Part shown: positions 31,649 to 42,274 of the stretch, one piece after another
Layout: every line of letters starts with the position of its first letter
Numbering within the stretch: position 1 is the stretch's first letter
Assembly (NCBI GenBank): GCA_001986395.2
Contig: MQVO02000002.1
Coordinates: forward strand, 2,914,001 to 2,978,000
Direction: 5' to 3'
Source: Irpex lacteus
Taxonomy: Eukaryota; Basidiomycota; Agaricomycetes; Polyporales; Irpicaceae
DNA: 64,000 bases
Notes under the pieces: model-generated
What the model saw: the letters and a program-made list of their open reading frames with translations, nothing else
Told to the model about the DNA's origin: nothing
Databases searched by the model: none
Made by a program: the position numbers and the translations under genes

Positions 31649-32911
31649 ATGGCCAATATCGCAGCCCCTCGTCCTTTTCGCGTGGAGATCCCTCAAGAGA
31701 ATGTCGACCGTCTGAAACGCCTCGTCGAGGATACGCGCCTCCCCGATCGCCCTTTTACAGAGGGTGTGTCTTGGAACTATGGTGCCGACCTGGACTGGTT
31801 GAAAACTATGCGTAAGGAGTGGATTGAGAACTTCGACTGGAGGCAAGTCGAAGCAGAGATGAACCAGTTTCCCCAGTTCAAAGTCACCATCGAATCCGTC
31901 GACGTGCATTACATACACCAGCGTTCGGAAAGGGCAGATGCTATTCCATTGATCCTGCTGCATGGCTGGCCTGGTGAGTTCTTCCTCTTTATCGTCTCAT
32001 TTGCAAAGGTTGAAGTCCCCGGCATACGTTCAGGGTCATTCTGGGAATTCCATAAAGTTATCGAATCCTTGACCAATCCTCCTGCGGAGCAGCCCGCTTT
32101 CCATGTCGTTGTCCCGTCTCTTCCTGGATTCGGATTCTCTTCTCCGCCTCCAAAGCAAGAGTGGGGTATGGACGATAATGCGCGAGTATTCGATCGCCTC
32201 ATGACTGGCGTCTTAGGCTACGAGTCTTATATGGCGGAGGCCGGCGATTTTGGTGCGCTGGTAGCCACGTATCTCGGTACCAACGAATACCCTTCATGCA
32301 AGCTGCTCAATATCTGTGCTACCCCGGCGAACCCGACGATAGGCGCACTCCTAACTCTACCGTTTTGGCTGCTGCCAGTTACATGGAGGCAATGGCTATA
32401 CTCGAAAATTTACACTGAAGACGAGCGCAAAGGCTTGAGCCGCGTCCGTGACTATCTCAAAACCGGCTTGGGTTATTTTATCGAACAAGCCACCCAACCT
32501 ATGACCATTGGCTACGCTCTTCACGACTCGCCGATCGGTCTCCTAGCCTGGATAGGCGAGAAATACAAAGAACTCGTGGACCCGGAAGTACTCCCTACAG
32601 CCACGAACTTCATACTTACCACGGTGTCTCTGTATTATCTGACCGGCTCCTTCGTGACCTCCACCTTGCCCTATCATGAGAACACGAAGACTTTCAGCAA
32701 GACGTTGAAGATTGTCAAGCCGCTTGGTGTGTCTCATTTCCCGTACGACTGCCTCAATGTCCCTCTTGGGTGGATCAAGTCTCAGCATCGCAACGTTGTT
32801 TTCTATCGCCATCATACTCGTGGTGGTCATTTCCCCGCGTTTGAAGTTCCAGAGCTGCTTGTGTCTGATGTCCGCGAATTATTAGTTGCACAGAGATCTG
32901 TATTTGATTGA
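31649..32911 (+). CDS. Epoxide hydrolase (alpha/beta hydrolase, EHN type)
   Basis: Microsomal-type epoxide hydrolase that opens epoxides to diols. An EHN domain comes first (FRVEIPQENVDRLKRLVEDT, WNYGADLDWLKTM, WIENFDW). The oxyanion motif HGWPG is at residues 105-109. The nucleophile is the Asp in AEAGDFGA (about residue 180 in the spliced form; GDW is more usual). The catalytic His is in RGGHFPAFE near the end. One apparent intron of 60 bases (31974-32033, gtgagt...gttcag) follows HGWPG. It is in frame and stop-free, so the gene reads through as a single open frame from 31631. I start at 31649 (MANIAAPRPFRV) because residues before it are not family-like. Confidence 0.88.
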   Translation: MANIAAPRPFRVEIPQENVDRLKRLVEDTRLPDRPFTEGVSWNYGADLDWLKTMRKEWIENFDWRQVEAEMNQFPQFKVTIESVDVHYIHQRSERADAIPLILLHGWPGEFFLFIVSFAKVEVPGIRSGSFWEFHKVIESLTNPPAEQPAFHVVVPSLPGFGFSSPPPKQEWGMDDNARVFDRLMTGVLGYESYMAEAGDFGALVATYLGTNEYPSCKLLNICATPANPTIGALLTLPFWLLPVTWRQWLYSKIYTEDERKGLSRVRDYLKTGLGYFIEQATQPMTIGYALHDSPIGLLAWIGEKYKELVDPEVLPTATNFILTTVSLYYLTGSFVTSTLPYHENTKTFSKTLKIVKPLGVSHFPYDCLNVPLGWIKSQHRNVVFYRHHTRGGHFPAFEVPELLVSDVRELLVAQRSVFD

Positions 32912-33238
32912 CTGGCAGACGTATCAAGTACATAGCGAATGAATATCTCCTGAATACACTCGACTCTAATTTTGTTTTTCTGAGCATATTTTATGTGGGA
33001 TCTTTGGATGGATGATCAGTGATTTGTCGGTTGTGGCTGATGGCGGTCGCGTCGTGGACACCGCCCTTTCGGGAAGCAGCACCTCTGTTACTCTGCAACC
33101 GCTATTTACCTTCTCTCCCTCTTACTCTCCCACCACCATCTCTACATGTTGCTGGCTACTGCGGTATCAACCCAGTGATCAGCTCAAAGTATCCGCCTGC
33201 AATCTCGCTCGTACCAAAATCTCCGCTAGCTGGAGTGC

Positions 33239-35584
33239 ATGGCGCACCAACCAGAACATGGTGGCAATAGCCACAGTCAACAACCGTCCGTCAGCGATGA
33301 GCTGGATACTCTCGCATACTACTCTCAGGACGATACGGAAGTGCTGCAGCCCCCAAATACTTGTAAGTGCTGTGAAAGTTCTGCAGTTTCACGCACTTTA
33401 AGCGAACGAGTGCTCTGCATCCTTTAGCTGCCTTATACACTCAGCAAAACCGTTCAGTCCCAAACCTTCAACCCAGCCAGAGACTCTCACAGCAAAGCGA
33501 TGTCTTGGATCCCAACTCTGCACCACCTCCCCCTTACGATGCTACCGCCGCATTAGACCAGTTCAGTGCCCTGCACGTCAGCGATCCAATCACTCGCGGT
33601 GGTAGTGCCATGGCCTTCCGCACTGAGCCAGCCGACCCTGTACCTCGTACTGGAACATCGATGTCTGTGCGCCCTCCTCACGCCCAACACCGCATGGGAC
33701 TCCCCCAGGGTCCTGCTACGAACCTCTCTCACGCTCCTCAGAGCCATGCGCCAGAACCTCGCTTCAACGATGCTGCATCGGTGCGATCAGGTCACAGTGG
33801 TCATAGTGCCCATAGCGGGTACTATGCTGCACGCCCGGAGAGAACTGATTCCCTTCAAGATTCTGATCGTGCGAGCAACTACTCGTTCCAAGGCGTACAT
33901 CCTCAGAATGGCTACGGCACTCCTACGGCTGCCTCTCCTGCTCAGCACTACCCCCCTCAACAAGTCTGGCAGGGCCCTCCTCAGGGTTACGCACCTCCTC
34001 CGCAGAATTACAACCCCTTGTACTCTGCTGCATCAGATGTTCTGGGAATGGGTCCACCGCCCGGTGCTGCACCCCCGATGCAACCTGGAGCTTACCAACA
34101 GCAGGGTCCTTATCCCCCGAGCAGAGCCTCGTCATTAGCTTCTAGTCAATCGTCGCAGTATATGGCTCCGTATCCTCCTCCCAATGGACTTGGCCCTTAC
34201 CCTGCTGGGGCGTCTTTGATGCGTGGCCCATCTGTATCTTCTGTTGGCTCGGGGTCTTCGTCCGGTCCCGCACCTTCTTCCATATCCTCACCAACATCTA
34301 CACCTTCCATCCCTGAAGAACCAGAGTTCGTGACACGTCCACCGTTGGACCGCGCAGGTACCTCGTCCTTTACGTCCATGCGTACGGACAAATCAAAGGC
34401 GATTGACCTGTCTGCTCCGCCCTACACGAAGCAATACATTGATCAGTATCGGCAACGTATCAAGGACGACCCCGATCCCGAAGCGCACTTCCAATACGCC
34501 AAGTATCTAATCGAAGCTGCACGCAAAGTGGGTGCTGACGCTAAAGACCAGCGTGCAGTAAAGAAGTACAGAGACACACTCGTTCAAGAATCGCTCAAAG
34601 TCGTTAGGAAACTCGCAACACAAGGCGAGGCATACTCAGAGGCACAGTTCTTCTTGGCGAACTGTCATGGCACTGGCATGCTTGGCCTGCAGGTCGACCA
34701 TGAACGAGCATATCATCTGTACCTGCAAGCGGCAAAGCAGAGTCACGCCGCGGCTTGTTATCGTGTCGCGGTGTGCAACGAAATCGGCGCCGGTACACGA
34801 AGGGAACCTCAACGTGCTGCCGCTTTCTATAGTCGAGCAGCTTCCCTCGGTGATACCGCTGCTATGTACAAGCTTGGTGTCATACTCCTTCGCGGATCGC
34901 TCGGCCAACAGCCCAACCCACGAGACGCCGTCGGTTGGCTCAAACGAGCGGCAGAGCAGGCTGACGAAGACAATCCTCACGCTCTACACGAACTAGCGCT
35001 GCTCTACGAGAACCAGAACTCTGGAATTGTCCCTTACGATCCTCACTACGCGAAGGAGCTGTACACAAAGGCTGGACAACTCGGATATACCCATTCGCAG
35101 TTCAAACTTGGACAGTGCTACGAATACGGTGCATTGACGTGCCCAGTTGACCCAAAGCGATCGATCGCGTGGTATACAAGAGCTGCAGAAAAAGGGCATT
35201 CCGAGGCTGAGCTTGCCCTCAGTGGATGGTATCTTACTGGAAGTGACAATGTGTTGAAGCAGAGTGACTCGGAGGCCTATTTGTGGGCAAGACGAGCGGC
35301 GAACAAGGGATTGAGTAAGGCGGAGTACGCTGTTGGATATTACGCCGAGGTCGGTATCGGTGTGAAGCAGGACATCGAGTTCGCGAAGCGGTGGTACATG
35401 CGCGCAGCAGGTGAGTATATTGTTGTTGTCTTTTTGTGAGGAAGATCCTGACGATGTTTCTGCAGCGCAAGGGAATAAACGCGCTATGAACCGTTTGACG
35501 GAGATGAAGCGTGCAGGGAATAAACGGCAGCAAATGGCGAGACCGACACGACAGGATGCCAAGGAAGAATGTATTATAGCCTAA
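33239..35584 (+). CDS. SEL1-repeat protein, Skt5/Chs4-like chitin synthase activator
   Basis: Predicted activator that links chitin synthase to the cell cortex. The first exon (MAHQPEHGGNSHSQ) is joined to a long Pro/Ser/Gln-rich disordered region of about 300 residues. At least seven SEL1 repeats follow, for example AQFFLANCHGTGMLGLQVDH, AACYRVAVCNEIGAGT, AMYKLGVILLRGSLG, ALHELALLYENQNSG, SQFKLGQCYEYGALTCPVD, AELALSGWYLTGS and AEYAVGYYAEVGIGVKQDI. The last exon adds AAAQGNKRAMNRLTEMKRAG and ends CIIA, a CAAX prenylation box, as in yeast Skt5. The spliced end at 35582-35584 replaces an unspliced stop at 35439. Architecture and CAAX together make Skt5/Chs4 the best call. Confidence 0.8.
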
Positions 35585-35847
35585 TTCTCCCCACACTAAT
35601 AGTCTTGGAAGCTTGTTATTTCCGTGTTCTCGGTGTTTGCAGACGACTCAATCTGCGACCCACCCGCTTTGATCTGGAATATTACTCGACAGTGTTAACT
35701 TAACTTCGGCTTGGGCGTCTCGTTTTATTTATCGCCACTTACGTATACCGATGCGTCCTTCACCCGACCTTCATCTACGAATACAGTACCCCTTCTTCTT
35801 TCTTCATCCTCTCCGTTATTTGATTCTAGTCTAAAGTCATAATAGTA

Positions 35848-36634
35848 ATGTCGGACGACGAAGTAAGCCAATATGCACCACGTTCGTTGTGTGAGGGACT
35901 TGACGCGAACTGATCATCTCCCACAGCAATCTCTACTTGAGTCGTTGGACTTGCAGCAGCTCAATTGCCTGAACGAAACTGCGCAACACAACGTTAAGGA
36001 TTTATTGGCATCGAGGAAGCTGAATACCAATGAATCACTGTTTGTATTGAGCGATGCGGACGAGCAGCTGCTCATCAACATCCCGGTGAGTGCTTTTCGC
36101 CTTCTTACCCTTTCTTTATCTTATTGACGTCCCCGATCCACAAACTGTGTTCAGTTCATACGCAGTGTACGCATTAAGTCTCTCGTCATCAAGAGTCGAG
36201 GAGAACCCGGTCAGCAACCACGCAAGATCAAGCTCTTCATCAACCGCCCTTCCCTTGGATTTGAAGATGTACAAGATGCAGAGGAGCCAGACGCATCGCA
36301 GATCATAGAGTTGACCGACGCACAAGTTACTCAAGGAAAAAAGATCCCGTTGCGCTTCGTGAGGTTCCAGAATGTGAACAGTATACACGTGCGTACTCCT
36401 GCCGTGCACGGAGATGCGAGAAGTGGCTAACGGTTGAACCTGACTGCCCTTCAGATCTTCGTGGCTACGAATGCAGGAGACGACGAGACACGGATAGACG
36501 GTATAGATTTCTTTGGTCAAGTGACTGGGTACGTATAATCTTTACAGATGATTGCGCTGGGGAGATCCTGACGTCTTATTATTATTAGAGGTACTAAAGA
36601 TCTCAGTGGCCTGAGGGAAGTCGAAGAAGTTTAA
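35848..36634 (+). CDS. PITH-domain protein
   Basis: A small, PITH-only protein of about 175 residues. The PITH domain is the proteasome-interacting module of thioredoxin-like 1. Exon 1 encodes only MSDDE, then splicing gives QSLLESLDLQQLNCLNET, TNESLFVLSDADEQLLINIP, FIRSVRIKSLVIKSRGEPG, QPRKIKLFINRPSLGFEDV, LTDAQVTQGKKIPLRFVRFQ, NSIHIFVATNAGDDETRIDG, and IDFFGQVTG, all PITH-core blocks. The thioredoxin domain seen in TXNL1 is absent, as in PITHD1-type proteins. Four introns of about 45-70 bases. It converges with the PNKP gene, 91 bases between stops. Function in fungi is not established. Confidence 0.88.
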
Positions 36635-36725
36635 AGTATCTATGTTATCGTAACAAGATAAATGTACAAGTATGCGCAAATCCCGTGAGCGAGCGAAGAA
36701 AGCTGATAAGGGCACAACTTGCGCC

Positions 36726-38531
36726 CTACTTCCCCTCTATCTGCAACCACATACCCCACCTCCTGCGCTCCTCTTCACTACCATCAAAGACAAAGTTGAC
36801 CTGCTTGATCTCTGAGAATCCCTCATCTAATGTAGGCTCTTGATACGCGTTCCTGAAGCTGGTGAACGCCATGTAGCCCAAAAGCTCGCGTTTAGGCTGT
36901 ATGCATGAGTGGGTTTCAGTACCGGACAATACGGCAAGAAAAAACGCCATACCGCCTTGGAGGCAACGTCATCCGGTAAGTTGAAAGCCCGATAAAGATT
37001 GTTATGCCATGCGAGTTCTATCGACCCGATGAAGTGGACACAGCTAACACGGGCTTGTGTAAATGTGGTGGTGATAAATTTAACATAGGATACAACATAC
37101 CGGATGGGTACCTTGAATTTACGTGCCAGCTGTATGTACAGCTTTCTGGTAGCTTTATCGCGATTCGTGTTGTCTAAGACTACGTCAGCACAGTACAAAC
37201 AAAACTAGTGAATCACTGACCAACAACACAGCTCTTCCCGTCTTGGAGACTCTCCTCTGCTGCTTTGAGGCACTTGTCTCTTGTCCGGAGGGTATCTTGA
37301 TTAATGTGGATATATCCTGCTGGTTCGAAGTGTTTTCTATAGAATGTACTCTTCCCCATCGCAGGATATCCAACGAACAGCACGATTTCTTTGGCATCTA
37401 GAGAGTCAGGTAGCAATGGCGTGTTTGTCGGCGTTATATGTGGCACTAGTATGATAGCCAGAGTATAGACAATCAGTGGGAGAGAGTTGATGTGAAACGC
37501 ACAAACCTCACCATTCGGTGGAAGCGATGCTACATTAAACCCGGGAAGTGTGTACTCTGCCGGTTTAAGACCCAAGAAATATTCCTGGGATGTGATTATT
37601 GTATAGTTACTGCAGAGTATATGCGTGGTCACATACCTCCGGAGTCATGAACGGAATCCCAACGTTAAGAGCCCATTTCCGGTCAGATGAAGAATGGTCT
37701 CCTTTGCGGCCTGCAGCATCCCCTATAAAGAAAGAGGCATCCAAGTCTAGTCCGAGTTTCTGTCAGATATTGCTCTCCGAGTATATAATCTAGCCAGGGT
37801 ACCTATATGCACGCCTTGTTCCTCGTACAGACGTCGAATCTCGTACCACATGCCAGGCATAGGCTTTCTGTAGCCATCCTTTTCCGTCGCAGCGTAGATG
37901 TGAAACGGCACATCCGGAATCTGCAATTGGGTTTAATGGAGGACCGAAGGGAGACACTCAATCGGGATGACGTACCGACGCAGCAATGACTGGGATCTTT
38001 TTCTTCCAATTGCTGACGCCATCTTTGCCTCGCAAGTTCTGGTTGGTCACAATCACGATGGAGTAACTGTGAGAGAAGAACGGTAAGACACCTCCTCGAG
38101 CATATGACTTTGTATACTGACCCTTCATCGAGGATTTGTTTCAGTTTCTTTGGCACAGCTGGTCGCCACCATGTAAAAGACGGTGCTATGTCGGACTTGG
38201 TTTTCTTGCCGCTCTTGAAGGAAGACTCGATGAGACAACCGTCCAAGTCGAAGGCAGCAAGCTTGCTGGTAGCCTTGGGTTCGAGGTGAACCCCATGCAG
38301 GCATGATTTATTCGGACCGATGGAAGGAGTGATCCAGCGGAACGCGCTCGGTTCTAGCTGTTCCTTAGCAGCTGGCTTTGCAAATATCGGGAACACTAGA
38401 AAGGTATTCTCTGAGACTCAGTCCGACAGCGCTTCAACGCTAGACGCCGCAAATGATACCTTACATTTAGCTGACTTCGCATCTTTGGCATGATCTGGCT
38501 GCTCCAGATGGTCTGCATTTCTCTTGCTCAT
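36726..38531 (-). CDS. PNK1: Polynucleotide 5'-kinase/3'-phosphatase (PNKP/Pnk1)
   Basis: DNA-end repair enzyme that removes 3'-phosphates and adds 5'-phosphates before ligation. The N terminus (MSKRNADHLEQPDHAKDAKS) has no FHA domain, as in fission yeast Pnk1. The phosphatase domain has AAFDLDGCLIES (DxD nucleophile motif), FTWWRPAVPKKLK, TNQNLRGKDGVSNWKKKIP, KPMPGMW, FFIGDAAGRKGDHSSSDRKW, and EEYFLGLKP. The kinase domain has VLFVGYPAMGKSTFYRKHF (P-loop), INQDTLRTRDKCLK, NTNRDKATRKLYIQLARKF, then the C-terminal EIKQVNFVFDGSEEERR. Many short introns. ATG at 38531, stop at 36726-36728. Confidence 0.9.
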
Positions 38532-38727
38532 AGTGTTGTAGTGGCTGAATGCTTTGAAAGAAGTAATTCCTGATGCTAGGAGGTCGTTGGAAAGTCTGCA
38601 ATGGCGGTACGAATGCACTCGGAAGTATGCTAGCATACAGGAATGAGGTGTTTTCAGCGCGCCCTCACTGACCTACAAATCTTACAGTACCTCCGAGCTT
38701 CGATAAGTTCTAGGGCAGACTCCCCTT

Positions 38728-39004
38728 ATGGCCACCGCAGTTCAGAATGAGATGTAAGTAGTCACAAATATGGCCATAATAGCCGCCGGCCTACAGCGTG
38801 TTCAGGCGTGTTCCATACTTGGTTGTTTCTCACGCCACGAAGACTGTGGCCAAGCATTGTGAACTCGAAGGTGTTACTTACTTGGTGTTCTCTAATCTTC
38901 ACCATGTGATCACATCGCTCACATTCTACTCTTTATTCGTCTGTGCACAACTACCTGCACAACTAACCCTCTTGCTTGTTATTATTCTTGAAGTAGGTCA
39001 GTAG
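38728..39004 (+). CDS. Possible two-exon small membrane protein
   Basis: An ATG at 38728 starts MATAVQNE, then gtaagt with a cctacag 43 bases later. Joining them gives VFRRVPYLVVSHATKTVAKH and then a continuous frame with a hydrophobic end (LTFYSLFVCAQ, LTLLLVIILEVGQ), stopping at 39002-39004. The predicted product is about 82 residues with one or two membrane segments. I recognise no homology. It sits head to head with PNK1. Chance cannot be excluded. Confidence 0.3.
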
Positions 39005-39289
39005 TCACCCCATCTGAGTCAATAAGCTGCGTTGGATTAGCCGGCCTAGCAACGCCGGATAATTGAAACATATCAGATCTAATTTTGATCTGCTACTACA
39101 ACTCTGTCATCATGCATCAAGATCCAGGGTGACGATGCATGGTGAGCGATAATGTTATTACCTCTGGGGTTTTGTGCCTTTTCCAGCAATCCTCGGTTCT
39201 GTTCAACTTGTGTATGTCGTACCCCATCTTCTGCTACTTCTCCATCTCTAGTCTCCCTTCAACACACGGTCGTTTCAGTTTGTTCTCTA

Positions 39290-40945
39290 ATGCCTGGCTC
39301 CGCTGATCATGGCGAGACGCTACACCGCGGTTCTCAGAACCTTCCTCGCTGGCGGTCGCACGCCAAAGACTTCTCAAGACGCCCACAACTAGTCAAACAA
39401 ATTACTTACCTCGCCATCGTTCTCGCCTTTATTCTACCTCTATTCTACTTCAGCCACATACGAGCGGGTGTCTCTGAGACCTCGATACTAGAGCCGGAAG
39501 CACAGTCGCCGCCTCTCGCTCTCGATGTACACAACGTCATCCCTCAACACGGCCACGGCTCCCCTGGGCACCATGTAAATAGGCCAGCCATTCCTGCACC
39601 CTCTCCCATTCAAGAAGGAACGCAGTTATCTTCTGCATCGCCACCCACTTCTCTCCAGGCAGCGCCTGATATTCCGACATTCGCTTTCATCATGTGGGAA
39701 GAGGACTCGGCGAAAGAAGGCGCGTTGCTAATCAAGGTACGTTATATTCAAATTTAAGCTTCATTGACTTTCACGTCCATTTATTGACGTTCTTCTTAGT
39801 CAATCTTGATGTACGCATCCACTCCTGTACACATACACATCATCTGCGATGAACCCGCGCGACTTGCAATTGAGGCGCGCCTCGAACGGTTGAAGCACCC
39901 ATATTACGATGTGGCGGTATTCTTCTATCAAATGGCTTTCGACGACATTCGGAGTCGTCTCGAACGAGAGGGTAGAATCCGGACTGCGCACACGGCAGGC
40001 ACAGGTACGCTCATGATATACACCCTCCCAGAAGAACAAAGGCCTGACTCTACCTCACCGTCTCTAGCTGGACTGCTGAAGCTATTTATGCACGAAATTT
40101 TGCCCGAGACTGTCAAGAAGGCTATCTACGTCGATACCGATGCATTCTTCATCAGCGACCCGCTTCTTCTCTGGAGACTATTCGACAACTTTAAACCGGA
40201 AACAGCCATCTCTATGCCCACGCATCCGAACCTGGGCGAACCGAAATGGTATAACGCAGATCGCATATGCTCCTGCGTCATCTTACTCGACCTTGAAAAA
40301 CTGCGCAACATGCGGCTAATCGACTCGCAAATATATCGAGAAGCAAACGACGGCATCCCAGCCCTGTCTCCTCCTGCATTCCGCGCCATGTTCGGCGAAC
40401 CTGATCCTGTGACTCAGCACTACGAGAATATCCTCTTAGGTGACCAGAGTTACTGGTGGGCAATCATCAGCTACAACACGAGTATATTCGAGCATCTCAG
40501 CTATGACTGGGAAATTACGAGCTGCCTCATCAACACCTATAATATCGGTCTGGGAGACGACATGATCACTGAGGAGGAGGAAACAAAATCTCTCCAGCAC
40601 ACCGAGGGCACACCACACGAGGGTAAACTTGTGATACCCAAACTCCTACACTTGTAAGTTCCCGATTGTAATTGTTGACATTAACAGTATCCCTGAACTG
40701 ACTGTTCTGATAGTAATTGTATTCCGACCGACCTGTACTACGAATGGCCAGGCTGGTCTGACCCCTCGGAACAGCTGAACCAACATTGGGGACTTGCTGT
40801 CAAATACCACCTGAACTATAAGTGGATCTGGTTGAACCGGGCCACTGACCGCGAACACAATACGCAGGCGAACCTCACCATACATCGGGTTGAACCAGTG
40901 TTATTTGCTGACGAGCTTTACCGCAGCAAGCATCGTAACCAATAA
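39290..40945 (+). CDS. Type II membrane glycosyltransferase, GT8-like
   Basis: A short basic cytosolic tail (MPGSADHGETLHRGSQNLPR) is followed by a membrane anchor at about residues 38-58 (ITYLAIVLAFILPLFYF) and a Pro/Ser-rich stem, the Golgi type II plan. The catalytic domain begins PTFAFIMWEEDSAKEG. It has SILMYASTPVHIHIICDEPA, LMHEILPE-like MHEILPETVKKAIYVDTDAF (DxD metal site in VDTDAFFISDP), WYNADRICSCVILLDLEKLR, GDQSYWWAI, and HLNYKWIWLNRA near the end. This resembles the GT8/LARGE/xylosyltransferase group. Donor and acceptor sugars cannot be told. Introns near 39737-39799 and 40654-40712. Stop TAA at 40943-40945. Confidence 0.75.
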
Positions 40946-41244
40946 TTTCGTCGCCGCCAATGACATAGAGTGCTACATTTACCCGCATATAGATACCATT
41001 CGCTTCATGTTACACTAGCTTTATTTTATCTCAGGGCTGGTCTCTAATCCAGGATACATCTCGATTTTCTAAACCTCGCCGATGCGAGGGGAATCAGTCA
41101 CTTGAATTGTACTCGAATTGCAAGGATGTGATTTACGACCTTAGGCGCCGTTCGGGTCCTTGCGTGAACGCGACTGAGTTGCAGCCACCACCACTCAACC
41201 TCCTCTTAACTCCTCCCTCTCCTCCTTCGTCCTCTCTTGCCACA

Positions 41245-41989
41245 ATGGGTGCCGGGCAATCCAAGGCAGACTCAGACGAAAAGGTCTTCTACTCTGAGAC
41301 TCCCATTCAGGTGCATCCAGCCTTTCCAGACACAACCCGTCATTCCGTAAACTAACAATATTGCATCTCTTCCCCGTACCCGAATGGCCTCCTAGTTTGA
41401 CGAAGCAGTCGTCAACCACCTCACGGACAACTCTGCCTCGCCTGCTCCCTCTTCTGAACGTCAATCAAGCATAGATGCCCAAATTCGCAACCGGATACAG
41501 GCGGAGCTCGAGGCCCTGCGCCAGCAAGAAGAGGAGGTGAAGCACCAAATTGAGCAGGCTTTGGAGAAGGAGAACCTCGACCGAGAGAGGTCGTTGGCCG
41601 GTGAGGAGAGTGACAGCGAGAGTGAAGGGAGCGAGGCCGGGAGTGTGCGCAACAGTGCGGCATTGGCGGGTGATTTGGAGGAATTGAAGGCCAAGGTGGA
41701 GAGGTTCCAGTCGAGGCAGGCATTGAGCGAGTTTCCCGAGGTACAAGCTGCCAGTGAGGCGGTCGTGACTTGCTACAAGTGAGTATCATGCCATCTATTT
41801 GTGTGCTTTCCGTTAGTTTAACGTGCACTCCTATAGGTCACATCCTACGACGACTTTAGATTGCTGGAAAGAGGTCGCTCGGTTCAAGGATGCTGTCAGC
41901 AGTGTAGAGCAGGTGAGTATTGCTCTTCAACTTGCCCAACGTGTTACTAAACCTCTTTATAGCATTACATAGATTCACTACGCTCGTAA
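41245..41989 (+). CDS. MIC19: MICOS complex subunit MIC19
   Basis: Inner-membrane protein that helps hold mitochondrial crista junctions. The start MGAGQSK is a consensus N-myristoylation site, as in MIC19/CHCHD3. FDEAVVNHLTDNS follows after an intron, then a long charged helix (AELEALRQQEEEVKHQIEQA). The C-terminal region is VVTCYK joined to SHPTTTLDCWKEV, giving two cysteines spaced C-x10-C, the redox pair described for fungal Mic19. The last exon is only eight codons (HYIDSLRS) before TAA at 41987-41989. About 180 residues. Strong overall match in length and motif order. Confidence 0.85.
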
Positions 41990-42274
41990 GACATCTCGTC
42001 TACGTACTATTTACATCGTAATCCTAGTTCGGTATCGCGACGGCAAAATGAGCGAGGGAATAGGAGAAAAACTACGAGGTATACACTGTTAAGCGTCCAA
42101 CAGCACAGAACACCGAGAAATAGTCTGCAAACAGACAGCAGTATCGTGAGAGCATTATACAAAGCACATCGTCAAGCATTAGTGCCGTTATATGGGGGCA
42201 TTATAGTCCGTAAAGTCCATCAGCAGTCTTGTCATAACTTACACATTCTCTTTTCTTTGGAGGGTTTTCTTGGG

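Noticed and set aside
33566..34138. 190-codon alternate frame in the Skt5-like gene
   Set aside because: Out-of-frame reading of the low-complexity N terminus.
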